Part shown: in pieces, positions 38,170-47,878 of the stretch | Numbering within the stretch: position 1 is the first letter of the stretch | Layout of the letters: each line of letters opens with the position of its first letter | Origin: Ostreococcus lucimarinus CCE9901 | Lineage: Eukaryota; Chlorophyta; Mamiellophyceae; Mamiellales; Bathycoccaceae | NCBI RefSeq assembly: GCF_000092065.1 | Contig: NC_009375.1 | Coordinates: 186,001-250,000, forward strand | DNA length: 64,000 bases | Direction: 5' to 3' | Position numbers and translations under genes: made by a program | Notes under the pieces: model-generated | What the model was told of the DNA's origin: nothing | Seen by the model: the letters and a program-made list of their open reading frames with translations, nothing else | Databases searched by the model: none

Positions 38170-38592
38170 CGCATAGGCAATGTTTGTAGGAGAGCATCGG
38201 AAGACGATGCAACGGTGTACGAACCATGTGACCTCATTTTGACGCACGCACGCTCGCTTCACGCTTCAAACCAAATCATGGCTTTTATCGTCAATCAACA
38301 CAATCAACGCTTCGCTTACATCGCGCTGATCGTGTTATCTACCCTAGGGCAGTGCGCCGAGTGGTGTAAATACGTTCCCACCGGAGTTTGGGGCGAAGTC
38401 GCGCGGTGTCGCGGCTGTTGAGTCCGGCAAGAATTCGTGAGCGCTCGCGCGCATCTCAAGACCATGAGTAGCTTCGAGACGATTCTTTGATGTTCTTTTA
38501 ATGTTACTTTCGCACCAGTTGTACCTCGAATTACAAGAAAACAAGAAAGAATGAATATACAAGAAGTGTACAAGAGCGAGGCGGTTCGCGAA
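38170..38592. other. Convergent intergenic stretch, AT-richer
   Basis: 423 bp between the stops of the pseudouridine synthase and the kinase genes. It has lower GC than its flanks. A 47-codon frame from 38278 (MAFIVNQHNQRF) is present, with no support for its being a gene. No other feature is seen. Confidence 0.5.
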
Positions 38593-40317
38593 CTAATCTC
38601 GCGTTCGGAAGCGACGCACAAAATTCGATCCCATCCTTCGAATTCTATGACTGAGACTGAAAGAGCGCGTGCTTAAAACGACTGCGGTAGAATCAGGCGC
38701 GTTCACGTCCGTTGAAACCGCAAAGGCGGTGGCAGATCGGTTCACCGTCGTCTCGGCTCGTCCACTGCTGATGAGCTCAACGTTGTTCGCCGCATACTGC
38801 CAATCTAATTCGTCCTTGATCGAATCGAGCGCTTCTCGCGAAATATTTGCCGCAGCAAATTTAGATGACAGGCTGTTTGGCGCGCGTTTTGTCGCCGGCG
38901 CGGCTGACAGCGCTCTTTTCATGAAGTTAGCGTCGAAATCGAGAACGCTTCTCGGCGCGTTCGCGCGCGGTTCCCCAGACGAACCGAGCGAGACAATCCA
39001 AGGATGCTCTAACATTTCTTCCGGCTTCAATCTCGCGCTCGGGTCGAGAACGAGGCATTTGCGGATGAAATCGGCGCCGTGTTCGCTGACGAATGCAGGG
39101 ATCTTGAACGAACCTTGGAGAATCATATCGTACGCTTGCTGTCGACTCGTCGACTGAAACGGCGGAAACCCGACGACGAGCTCAAACGCCAAAGCGCCGA
39201 TGGCCCATAAATCCACAGCCTTGCCGTACCCAGCGCGATTCAATCGGAGGTATCGTTCTCGAAACTCTTTATCGCAGCGTACAACCTCCGGCGCCATGTA
39301 ATCCGTCGTTCCCAAACGCCCGAGCGGTTTGAACCACTCCAAATGTAACGCAAAGCCGAAATCCGTCAGCTTCGCTCTGCCGTCATCGGTGAGTACGACA
39401 TTTTCAGGCTTGATATCTCGGTGTATGACGTTCATCGCGTGCATGTGCGCGACGGCTTTGATGACCCATTTCATAACTCCCGTCACTGCTCGGCTTTCAC
39501 TAAACTTTCCTCCAACTCGCGCCAAAGCGTTGAAAACGTCGCCCCGGTTGTGAAGCTCGTGTATTAAATAATAGTTCCCAGTCGAAGTGTCGATGAACGA
39601 ACCAAAAAATCCCACGATGGCCGAGTGTTCCATGCTATGATGCACCGCAATTTCGTGCGCAATCTGTTCGTACACGTGCAGTTTCAACTTTGCCTTGATG
39701 TAGCACTTCAGCGCCACTTCAAAGTTCATCCTGCGATAAAACGCCTTGTATACCACGGAATATCGCCCGCGACCGATGACGTTGACGAGCTGAAAATCCT
39801 CCAGGCGAAATCTCCACCCGAACATCGACGCATTCAACACGTCCTCTGGTTTCGCCATTCCCAGCGGGTCGGGATCTGCGTCCCATTCCTCCGGGACCGC
39901 CCCCAACGCGCTCCTAAACGTCCCGCTCTGCGAGCTCGACGCGCTCGTCTCCGACAACCGTCCCGACCTCGTCGCATCGTCGTCCCGGTCGTCGTCCGCA
40001 TCGAGCGAACTCCCTATCCACGTTCCATCCTCTTTTCCATTCGCTCTCAGCTCACTCGGCGTCAACCTCCGACTCGCGCGCGCGTCGCCGATCAGCGTCG
40101 CCGTCCAGGCGAGCTTTGCGCCCTCCGACGCCTCCTGTCCCGCCTGCCCGAGACCCTCGCGAGAGCTCTGCGCTGACGATCGCGCGGATAGCGCGCTCAT
40201 CGGACTCGTCGCGCGGTCGTCCGCGCCCTTTCCCGCGTCCGTCGGCGTCGATTCCGTCGTCGTGTCGAAACTGCGGCGCGGCGTCCGAACGAGCGCGGCG
40301 TCGTCGTCGAGCGACAT
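38593..40317 (-). CDS. Serine/threonine protein kinase, Aurora/AGC-like
   Basis: 574 residues. The kinase domain spans about 174-435: glycine loop VIGRGRYSVVYKA, Lys in VALKCYIKAKL, catalytic HRDIKPENVVL, DFG in KLTDFGFAL, and TTDYMAPEVV. The VYKAFYRRMNFEVALK and HPWI end fit Aurora-, PLK- or AGC-like kinases, but the activation segment has a long insert (CDKEFRERYLRLNRAGYG) and the N-terminal 170 residues are Ser/Thr/Asp-rich and disordered. No polo box or PH domain. All catalytic residues are present. Exact subfamily is unsure. Confidence 0.85.
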   Translation of the reverse strand: MSLDDDAALVRTPRRSFDTTTESTPTDAGKGADDRATSPMSALSARSSAQSSREGLGQAGQEASEGAKLAWTATLIGDARASRRLTPSELRANGKEDGTWIGSSLDADDDRDDDATRSGRLSETSASSSQSGTFRSALGAVPEEWDADPDPLGMAKPEDVLNASMFGWRFRLEDFQLVNVIGRGRYSVVYKAFYRRMNFEVALKCYIKAKLKLHVYEQIAHEIAVHHSMEHSAIVGFFGSFIDTSTGNYYLIHELHNRGDVFNALARVGGKFSESRAVTGVMKWVIKAVAHMHAMNVIHRDIKPENVVLTDDGRAKLTDFGFALHLEWFKPLGRLGTTDYMAPEVVRCDKEFRERYLRLNRAGYGKAVDLWAIGALAFELVVGFPPFQSTSRQQAYDMILQGSFKIPAFVSEHGADFIRKCLVLDPSARLKPEEMLEHPWIVSLGSSGEPRANAPRSVLDFDANFMKRALSAAPATKRAPNSLSSKFAAANISREALDSIKDELDWQYAANNVELISSGRAETTVNRSATAFAVSTDVNAPDSTAVVLSTRSFSLSHRIRRMGSNFVRRFRTRD

Positions 40318-40491
40318 CGCGCGCGACAGACGCGCGCGAGCGACGCGCGCGAGCGCGTCGCTTCGTCGCGCGCGAGGGGCGCGACGACGGACGCGCGTCT
40401 GCGACTGACGACGCCGGGCGCGCCGCGCCTGTGGAACTGCGCGAGGGACGGGACGGCGAGCGCGTCGCGGCGCGCGTCGTTATTACATCGA

Positions 40492-42603
40492 TCACATCCG
40501 TGATGCGGCGTCGAGAGCTCGAATGGCGTCTCGACTGGCGATGGCATCTTCGATTTCGACCTCGACGTCGACGATGCGGGCGTAGAAGTCGCGGAAGACG
40601 CGGGCGTTTCGCTCGGCTTCCGCCACCGGATCTTCGTTGAGAGGGAAGGTGTCAAAGTAGAGCACGCCGGCGTAGGATATGCGACGTAGCGCGCGGACTA
40701 ATTCCATGGCGGCGTGAGGATGGACGGAGGCGAACATCAAACCGTCTTCGGCGCCGAGACGGGTGTGACCGTCGCCGAGTTGGACGCCGAACAGAGCGTT
40801 TCTCGAAGCCGCCATCGCGATGGACTGGGCTGGATTCTCGCCCGCGGCGAGCGCGTGGCCGACGTCCAGTGTCAGGCCGAAGTTGGGCTCGCCCACGGCG
40901 TCGACGAGTAGGAGTGCGGCACCTGTGGTGGGGATGAAGCTGAAACGGCTCTTTTCGTCCGTCGGCTTGAATTCGACGCTCAACTTGAGCGAGCGACACT
41001 CTTCGCTCGAGGCCACTGCTTTGTAACCGACAATCATGTCCTCCCACGCCGTGGCGTAATCCGCTTGGAGATTGTAATCGTATCCATCGTAGCGAGGCCA
41101 TATGACGACTTCGTCTGCGTCGAGTGCGGTCGCAGTCGCGCACGCCTTGCGTGCCAAAGTCGCCGCGTGTTCGCGAATCACGCCATCGGGATTCGAGAAC
41201 GCGCCCAATCGAAACGGCTCCTCGGGAAATCGCACGCATACGGCGCCAGGGCGCAACTTCGCGGCAAGAATCTTGTCTCGCAATTCCACTGCCGCGAGCT
41301 CGTTGCCGTCTGGTCCGATGAAATGTTCGGGGTAGTTGAGAAACACCGAATGCACGCCCTGAACGCGTCCCATGCGCTTTATGAGGTTGAAGACTTCCGG
41401 AACGTCCGGTTCGGCATCCGTGAATAAGTCTGCGCGAGATTTCATGCTATTCAATCTACTGGCAAATCGAAGTGCCTCGATCGCCGCCTCACTGGACGAC
41501 GAAGACGACGAGATAGGGGACGTTCGGCACGGATCTGAAACGCCAAGAAATTCATCCACGTCGCTCCGAAATGGAAGGCTTGGCATCGCACCCAACTTCG
41601 TCACCGCCAAAGCCCCCGCGGCGCTGGCGAACTTCATGGCGTCGCGCTCGTTTTTATTTTCAGCCATCGCCACCGCGAACGCGGCGCGAAACGCATCACC
41701 AGCCGCGGTGGCGTCCACTTCTTTGGCGCCGGCCGGAAGTTCCATCGATTCGACTCTCGTGACGTCTTCGCCTCTCACGAGCAACGATCCTCGACTCCCC
41801 AGCGTGCACAGAACGGCGACGCGCGACGTTCCTGCGACGATTCTCGCCGCCTTAACGACCGCTTCGTCCCCAGAAGAAACCTCCTCCACGCGCATTCCCG
41901 CCATTCCCGCGAGTTCGCTCTCGTTCGGCGCGACGTAATCCACGAGCGCCAACAACGCCTCATCCGCCGCGTGAAACGAGCCTCCCGCGTCCAGCACGAT
42001 CGTTCGCACACCGATTTCCCTCGCAACCGTCGCCGCTATCACGTTCACGCGTTCCGGCACCTCCCGCTGCAGCATCACCGTCTTCGCGCCTCGCAGCGCC
42101 TCGCGAAACTCGCTCGCCAGCGCCTCGTCGTCCGCGTTCCATCCGAGCGCGTTCGCCCCCCCCACGACCACCGCGCTCGGCGATCCATCGTCCGTCAGCA
42201 TCACGAACCCCATTCCCGTCTCGATTCCGCTCCCTCGCGCCATCGTGACGCTCCCGGACACATCCGTCTCTCGCCGCAGCGCGCGTCGCAGCGTCGTCCC
42301 CGCCTCGTCCTCCCCGAATCGTCCCACGAACGCCGCCTTCCCGCCGCGCTCGCACGTCAATCGCGACGCCGCGACCGCTTGATTCGCTCCCTTCCCTCCG
42401 CACGCGCGCTCGACGCGCGCCGCCGTCGCCGCGCGCGTTTCTCCGCGGCGCGGGACCGATGTTCCGACGCGCGCGATGACGTCGGCGTTCACGCTCCCCA
42501 CGACGGCGATCGACGCGCGGTCGGCGCGCGCGAGCGCGACGCGCGCGAGCGCGGTCAGCGCGGCGCCGAGCGCGAGGCGCCGCGCGCGACGCGCGCGACG
42601 CAT
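40492..42603 (-). CDS. Ribokinase fused to xylose-isomerase-like TIM barrel
   Basis: 703 residues with two enzyme domains. Residues about 28-345 are a PfkB/ribokinase: VVGSVNADVIARVG at the start, GGKGANQAVAASRL for substrate binding, NESELAG, and VDATAAGDAFRAAF (about 295-310). The usual anion-hole GAGD reads AAGD here, while the catalytic Asp stays. After a serine run (about 367-375) comes a barrel of the xylose isomerase-like/AP endonuclease 2 family, about 380-690 (ADEVVIWPRYDGYDYNLQAD, then LKLSVEFKPTDEKSR, GLTLDVGHALAAGENPA, VQLGDGHTR), with Glu, Asp and His metal ligands in place. The joint product could convert a sugar and phosphorylate it; substrate unknown. Confidence 0.88.
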   Translation of the reverse strand: MRRARRARRLALGAALTALARVALARADRASIAVVGSVNADVIARVGTSVPRRGETRAATAARVERACGGKGANQAVAASRLTCERGGKAAFVGRFGEDEAGTTLRRALRRETDVSGSVTMARGSGIETGMGFVMLTDDGSPSAVVVGGANALGWNADDEALASEFREALRGAKTVMLQREVPERVNVIAATVAREIGVRTIVLDAGGSFHAADEALLALVDYVAPNESELAGMAGMRVEEVSSGDEAVVKAARIVAGTSRVAVLCTLGSRGSLLVRGEDVTRVESMELPAGAKEVDATAAGDAFRAAFAVAMAENKNERDAMKFASAAGALAVTKLGAMPSLPFRSDVDEFLGVSDPCRTSPISSSSSSSEAAIEALRFASRLNSMKSRADLFTDAEPDVPEVFNLIKRMGRVQGVHSVFLNYPEHFIGPDGNELAAVELRDKILAAKLRPGAVCVRFPEEPFRLGAFSNPDGVIREHAATLARKACATATALDADEVVIWPRYDGYDYNLQADYATAWEDMIVGYKAVASSEECRSLKLSVEFKPTDEKSRFSFIPTTGAALLLVDAVGEPNFGLTLDVGHALAAGENPAQSIAMAASRNALFGVQLGDGHTRLGAEDGLMFASVHPHAAMELVRALRRISYAGVLYFDTFPLNEDPVAEAERNARVFRDFYARIVDVEVEIEDAIASRDAIRALDAASRM

Positions 42604-42763
42604 CGCGACGACGAATGCGGCGAGCGGATTGGAATGGAATCGAATCGACGCCGCAGAGCGCGGCGTGCGGCGGCTTCGACGACGCTCGAGCGGCGACGAC
42701 GACGAACGCGACGCGACGCGCGGTCGGGCGAGCGACGGGGCGACGGCGAGGACGAGGCGCGCG

Positions 42764-43567
42764 ATGAAGGCGTCGCGAATCGCGGATTTGGAGGCGCGAA
42801 TGCGCGGGCGCGCTTCGCGCGAGACGGCGTCGAGCGCGGCGACGACGACGGCGCGGGACGCGGACGCGGATCCGACGACGTCGTATTACGCGCCGTCGAT
42901 CGGGGAGGACGAGGAGACGTTCGCGGGCGCGCGGGCGACGGCGCGCGAGGAGGCGGCGGCGCGGAGGGCGTACGCGGAGGCGTACGCGCGGCGAATGCTG
43001 GCGACGCGTCGACGAGGGACGAGCGCGGACGCGGAGGACGATTTGCGAGCGAAGCTGAGCGCGGATAAAGCGCTGGTGCTCGTGAATGATTGGGAGAGGG
43101 TGGTGGACGCGGGGGAGGCGCGAGCGCGGGAGCGGGAGAAGCGCTTCGCCGAGGCGCGCAGAGCGATGATGAGCAAAACGCGATTAAAGAGGGAAGGATT
43201 GTACGGATTGAGGCCGGAACAGTGTACGTGGAGCGCGTTTTCGAAATTGCGCGGGCTGTGGGAAAAGTACGCGCGGGCGCTGGTGAAGGACGCGAAGCGC
43301 GGCGAGGCTGAGGCGCGACTGACGCGCGGGCTCGACTTACACGGTTGCGTGCTCAAAGTCGTGCGTCACGCGCGCGCGCCCGATCTCGTCGGTCGCGAAG
43401 GTGTCGTTGCTTTTATCTCGTCGCGATGTCTCTGGCTCGTCGCGCGCAAGCGCGAGAAACCGATCAAAGTGCTCATCGACGGCGGCACGTTTGAGTTTGT
43501 TTTGGACGAGCGCGTCGTGCGTCTTTCGAGCGAGGACGTGTTGGCGTCCGCGCCGCGTCCGTCGTAG
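42764..43567 (+). CDS. POP4: RNase P/MRP subunit POP4 (Rpp29)
   Basis: 267 residues from ATG 42764; the frame is open further up but overlaps the ribokinase-fusion gene. The C-terminal 80 residues are the Rpp29 barrel: LDLHGCVLKVVRHA, then LVGREGVVAFISSRCLWLV, and IDGGTFEFVLDERVV. A preceding RLKREGLYGLRPEQCTWSAF, then LWEKYARAL, matches the part of Rpp29 that precedes the barrel in eukaryotes. The protein is a core component of RNase P and RNase MRP, which process tRNA 5' ends and rRNA. Confidence 0.87.
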   Translation: MKASRIADLEARMRGRASRETASSAATTTARDADADPTTSYYAPSIGEDEETFAGARATAREEAAARRAYAEAYARRMLATRRRGTSADAEDDLRAKLSADKALVLVNDWERVVDAGEARAREREKRFAEARRAMMSKTRLKREGLYGLRPEQCTWSAFSKLRGLWEKYARALVKDAKRGEAEARLTRGLDLHGCVLKVVRHARAPDLVGREGVVAFISSRCLWLVARKREKPIKVLIDGGTFEFVLDERVVRLSSEDVLASAPRPS

Positions 43568-43680
43568 CGGACAAAGTTTCATGTAAGACCCATTAGTGTT
43601 AGGCGATTCGCATCCCTGGATCACGAAATCCCCAAAGTCGTCCGCGCCGCGTGGCGCGCGCGGCGCCATAACTCGGCGCC

Positions 43681-45024
43681 ATGGCGTCGGCGGCGGATCG
43701 CATCGCCGCACTTCGCGCGAAAGTCGTGAGCGAGCGAGAAAAAGCGCGCGAGACCTCGCAAATCGCGTCCTCGTCCGCGCGGTCGTCCACAGAAGCGGAA
43801 ACGGTCGCGGATGCTTCCATAGATTTTGAACGAAAACTCGCCGAGTTTCGCGCCGACGCCGACGCGAAGCTGCGCGAGGCCGTCGCGCGAGCGGTCGAAA
43901 AAGAACAAGCGAAGACAGCGGCGATCGTGGAAGCGATGAACGAGGGAAGCGGGGCGACGGAAGGCGCGGATGGAGACGATGCGCGGGCACTGCGGCAAAG
44001 GGTGGCGGCGTTGACGGAGCGCGCGAGCGAGGCGGAACGAATGCGGGGGATGGATCTAGCGAGGAATGCGTCGAGGGAGGACGAACACAAGAAAGAGATC
44101 GCGACGTTGAGGAGTGAGCGCGACAAGATGGCGACGGAATTGAAGAAATTGAGGGCACATTTGTTGGCGCTGGAGGACGAAGAGGACGAGGTGGCGGAGG
44201 AACAGGAACGAGAAATAGACGAGGCGAGAGAGGAGGAAAGGCGAGAATACGAACGGCGTTTAAGCGACTTGAAGAAGAACATGAGTGGAAACGATGCCGA
44301 GGTCACGAGGTTGCGGGAGGTGATAAAGGCTCGAGACGAAGAGGTGGAAAATTTACAAAAGGCGCTCGGGGCATATTACGCTGAAATCGAGAGCGCGGAC
44401 GCGCAGCGCATTGAGTCGGCGAATCTACGACAAAAGCTAGCCGCACTCACCTCGCAGGCGACTGCTGATAGAGCAGCATGCATGGAAGCCAAAGAAAAGG
44501 CGAAGGAAGCGGAGGAAAGGTTGACTAAGTTTGAGGCTCACTTGAAAATCGCCAAGGAGGAATGCATCAAGGCCACGAGCGACGCGAGTAAGCTCAGGAA
44601 AGCGCTCCATCACGCCCTTCAAAAGAGCAGCGATATGATGGTAGAGAGTGAGAAATTGTTGGATAAGCGCATAGTGAGCGATTTATTCATCGCTTATCTC
44701 GAACGCGAACGAGCGGAGGACGTGCTCGATTTGCTCGCAAAAATGCTCGGCTTCACCGACAAACAAAAGGCACGGATGGAAGCTCTAAAGAGACGACAGA
44801 AAAAGCGAGGTGTGCTCGGAACGATCGCGCGCGCGCCCGTGAGCATTGCAGCTGGTGCGATAGGCGTCGCACTCGAAGTTACGGGCGCTACGGGCGAGAA
44901 CAAACCAGTACCAGTCGCAGACTTGTGGATTTCGTTTCTCGAGCAAAACGCAGCCAACGACGAAGAAGTAGAGAACAAAATTCCGTCGTCAAGCGAGCTC
45001 ATCTCAGCCGCGCGCGAATTGTAG
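43681..45024 (+). CDS. Golgin with GRAB-like domain (GC3/GC4-like)
   Basis: 447 residues. Residues about 1-315 are nearly continuous charged coiled coil. Residues about 320-375 (KRIVSDLFIAYLERERAED, then VLDLLAKMLGFTDKQKARM) resemble the GRIP-related Arf-binding (GRAB) domain of Arabidopsis golgin candidates 3/4 and animal GMAP-210. The C-terminal part has a short, moderately hydrophobic segment (VSIAAGAIGVALEVTG) and ends PVADLWISFLEQ. Such golgins bind Arf1 on Golgi membranes and tether vesicles. The subtype is inferred from the GRAB-like stretch alone. Confidence 0.75.
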   Translation: MASAADRIAALRAKVVSEREKARETSQIASSSARSSTEAETVADASIDFERKLAEFRADADAKLREAVARAVEKEQAKTAAIVEAMNEGSGATEGADGDDARALRQRVAALTERASEAERMRGMDLARNASREDEHKKEIATLRSERDKMATELKKLRAHLLALEDEEDEVAEEQEREIDEAREEERREYERRLSDLKKNMSGNDAEVTRLREVIKARDEEVENLQKALGAYYAEIESADAQRIESANLRQKLAALTSQATADRAACMEAKEKAKEAEERLTKFEAHLKIAKEECIKATSDASKLRKALHHALQKSSDMMVESEKLLDKRIVSDLFIAYLERERAEDVLDLLAKMLGFTDKQKARMEALKRRQKKRGVLGTIARAPVSIAAGAIGVALEVTGATGENKPVPVADLWISFLEQNAANDEEVENKIPSSSELISAAREL

Positions 45025-45071
45025 AATAGCAATGTTAGGAATAGCAAAGATAGTAAATTACAAGCGCAGCG

Positions 45072-46554
45072 CTAGAGACGCGATTGCGCAACTTGCCACT
45101 GCTTCATCGCCTGTCTAACACCTAAATCGAGCATAATCTCCTCGCTCCCGCCCGGGATCGCATAAGCGCGAACATCGCGGTAGAGCCGCTCGATCTTTTC
45201 ACCTTGACCTCCCCGGACGTAAGAGGCCCCACCAAACACCTGAGCCGCTTCTCTGGCGCAAAATTCAAACACTTTGGTGCTCTGCACTTTGGCCAACGCG
45301 GTGATACCCGCAAGCGCTTTCGAAGATTCTTCCTTCGTCATGGTATTCATTTGATAGGTGATGGTCTCTAGCAAGTAATGCGTCGCCTCGACTTGTCGAA
45401 TCATCTCAGCGAGTTTGTGTCGAATCACTGGGTGCTCGATGAGTTTCTTACCAAACGTTCTTCGACGGTGCGCGTACTTGAACGATTCCTCATAGCACAC
45501 GCGTGCAAACCTATTCGCCTGAATCACAAACCCCCAACGTTCGTGATTGAAGTTGTGCATGATATACTTGAAGCCTTCGTTTTCTTTGCCGATCAAATTC
45601 TCGACTGGCACTTTCACGTCTTCAAAGGTGATGAACGTGGTGCCGCTCGCCCAAACGCCCATGCAGTCCATGCGGCGACAATCCACGCCAGGCATCGAAC
45701 GCTCGATGACTAGGAGCGAAATCCCACCCATGCCCGGCCCACCCGTGCGCACCGCGACGGTGAAATAATCTGCCCAAATCCCATTCGTGATCCATTTCTT
45801 CTCCCCCGTCACTCGATAAAACTTCCCGCTCGGATCCAACTTTGCCTCGCACCGAATGTTCGCCACGTCGCTGCCGGCGTACGGCTCCGTGATCGCCAGA
45901 CATATGATCCCTTCCCCTCGCAAGCACGGAGCTCCTACCCTTCGTCGCAAATCTTCGCTCCCAAAGTTCAAAACTGGTGGCAAACCGATGTGTATGCCCT
46001 CCAGTAGTCCCCAAAGTACGCCGCCGCTCCCGCACCGCGCGAATTCGTCAAAGACGATCAACTCATGAAAGTAATCAAAATGCTCCGGTTCCTCGCACTC
46101 GGGGACCAAATCCTTCGGCCACGGTTTTCCAACCACCGCGGGTAATATCCCAGCCGCGTACGTCGCTCTGTACACTTCTGGAGGTATGGTTTTCGTCTCG
46201 TCCCACTCGTGCACGTACGGCGCGATGTCCCGCTCCACGAACGCTCGCACCTTGTCTCGAAACTTCGCGTGCGACATCGTGTAATACGGCGAATTAAACG
46301 TCGTGTACCACGACGGCTGTGATGACCATCGATTCGTACCGTCGTCAGTCCTCCGCGTCGCGTCGTCCGCGCGTCGCGTCGCGTCGATTCATTCGTTCCG
46401 TCGGGTTAGTAACCGTCCTCGGAATTCCATCGATTCGCGGCAGTCTCGTCGCGCGCGTCCGCGTCGTCCGCGCGCCCGATCGCGTCGCGTCGCGTCGCAT
46501 CGCACGCACGTCGCCGAAAGGCACGCCCTCGCCGAACGGCTCGCGCGTCGTCAT
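45072..46554 (-). CDS. Acyl-CoA dehydrogenase, two exons
   Basis: Joined from 46554-46510 and 46316-45072, 429 residues. The frame starting at the Met at 46277 looks complete but lacks the N-terminal FNSPYY segment found in relatives; reading upstream in frame gives PSWYTTFNSPYYTMSH, preceded by an acceptor (CATCACAG) with a CTGAC branch site. A 15-codon exon (MTTREPFGEGVPFGD) ending at a GTGCGTGCG donor joins to it in phase. Core motifs: CLAITEPYAGSDVAN for substrate and flavin, KKWITNG, and the C-terminal GGQGEKIERLYRDVRAYAI with PGGSEEIM. Oxidises an acyl-CoA to the 2-enoyl form with FAD; chain preference unknown. No clear organelle presequence, so peroxisomal or cytosolic location is possible. 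Confidence 0.87.
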
Positions 46555-46654
46555 GATTGAACGATTCGATCGATTGTGCCGTCGGCTTGAAGTGACGCGA
46601 CGCGACGACACACGCCGACGCCGACGCGGACGCGGACGCGAGGCGCGAGCACCG

Positions 46655-47731
46655 ATGGCGAGGCGCGCGCAGTGGCGGTCGTTCGCGCACGCGAAGTGCG
46701 ACGTCGACGACGCCCTCGCGACGACGTTCGCGCTCGCGAAATCGGTCGAGGTGGCGGTGCCGCGAGGACGGCGCGACGACGAGGACGCGATCGCGCGCGC
46801 GCTCGACGACGACGCGAATGCGATCGTCGGGACACATTTCGAGGCGGAGATGTCGATCGCGGACGCGCTGGACCCGCACTTCGTGCACGAACACGTGCGA
46901 CGGTGGACGGCGGCGAAGACGAAGACGCGCGACGCGGGCGCGACGTTTGGGCTGACGACGATCGACGCCGAGGTAGATTCGGACGATTGTTTTTGCGTGA
47001 CGCCGAAGGGACGATTCGTTGCGTCGCTCATGGCGGACGCAAAGGAAAGTTTGGGGATGCAAACGACGGAGGACGCGCGCGGGAAGGCGCTCGCGAGCGT
47101 GAATTTGACGCGAGAAGAGTTCAAGGTGGGGAATTGGTTTCACGATCGAATCGGGGCGTGTGCGCGGGCGTTTGAGCAGCGAACGGGAAAGTCAAAGGTA
47201 TTGTGCGCGTACATGGTGAGTGGTGCGCACGAGGAGGTCAAGTTTCCACGCACAGTGACGGCGGCGAGGCGCGCAGAGAGCGTCAAGACTTCGTCGCAAG
47301 TTCGCGTCAATTTGGTGAGTCAAAGTGCCGTGTTACTCGCGTCTGCGAGTCCACCGATGAGAGGCGAGGAAAAGGACATCGATGTTGATGATTTAGATCG
47401 GATTTTAGAATTTTGTGGGCGCATAAGTCTAGGAGACGCCTACATGGAGGGCGCCGAGGACGACCGAGGCGACATCGTCGAGACGCGTCGCTGGCGAGGT
47501 TTGATGTTGTATCCAGATACTCGACGCGTGATTGATATCGCGCGAAGGATCGTGAACGATGGGCTCGCACCGTGGGCCGTCGTCACTGTTTGGGCTTTCG
47601 CACACATGCCGAGCGAACTCACAGGTGAGCCGAGAAAGAAAATTGAGCGCGACTCATGCGCGCCAAAGATGGGCGCCGTGTTCACCATCGTCTTGTACCC
47701 CGACGACAAGTATTTGAAATTCGTAGCGTAG
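46655..47731 (+). CDS. RPP40: RNase P/MRP subunit RPP40-like
   Basis: 358 residues, close to the 363 of human RPP40. Start 46655 is chosen for length; the frame is open to 46319. Similarity runs along the protein: DPHFVHEHVRRW and the following FCVTPKGRFVASLMADAKE resemble the RPP40 block containing the LLPNGKLILSL-type stretch, then a hydrophobic RVNLVSQSAVL, and the C-terminal GLAPWAVVTVWAFAHMPSEL followed by FTIVLYPDDKYLKF, which matches the LAPWVTLSVQGFADSP...NFVIFNNQDYW end of animal RPP40. RPP40 is a peripheral subunit of RNase P and MRP. Diverges from acyl-CoA dehydrogenase with 100 bp between starts. Confidence 0.8.
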   Translation: MARRAQWRSFAHAKCDVDDALATTFALAKSVEVAVPRGRRDDEDAIARALDDDANAIVGTHFEAEMSIADALDPHFVHEHVRRWTAAKTKTRDAGATFGLTTIDAEVDSDDCFCVTPKGRFVASLMADAKESLGMQTTEDARGKALASVNLTREEFKVGNWFHDRIGACARAFEQRTGKSKVLCAYMVSGAHEEVKFPRTVTAARRAESVKTSSQVRVNLVSQSAVLLASASPPMRGEEKDIDVDDLDRILEFCGRISLGDAYMEGAEDDRGDIVETRRWRGLMLYPDTRRVIDIARRIVNDGLAPWAVVTVWAFAHMPSELTGEPRKKIERDSCAPKMGAVFTIVLYPDDKYLKFVA

Positions 47732-47878
47732 CGTAGGAAATAGTGTATAGCTTGTGTACTCGTACATATTATTAAAAAGTAGAATCTCGCCAATGTGAAA
47801 TTGTCCAGTGGAAGGTGGTGTGTGGTGTGTGGTACAATTAATCTGTTATCTTGAGACGTATTGAGAAAATTGTGTCCT

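Noticed and set aside
38278-38421. 47-codon frame in the convergent gap
   Set aside because: No family likeness, no promoter sign, and it lies between two 3' ends.
38345-38450. tRNA-like stretch containing GCCGAGTGG
   Set aside because: It recalls a Ser/Leu tRNA D-arm, but no 3' strand pairs with the 5' acceptor side and no proper T-loop follows.
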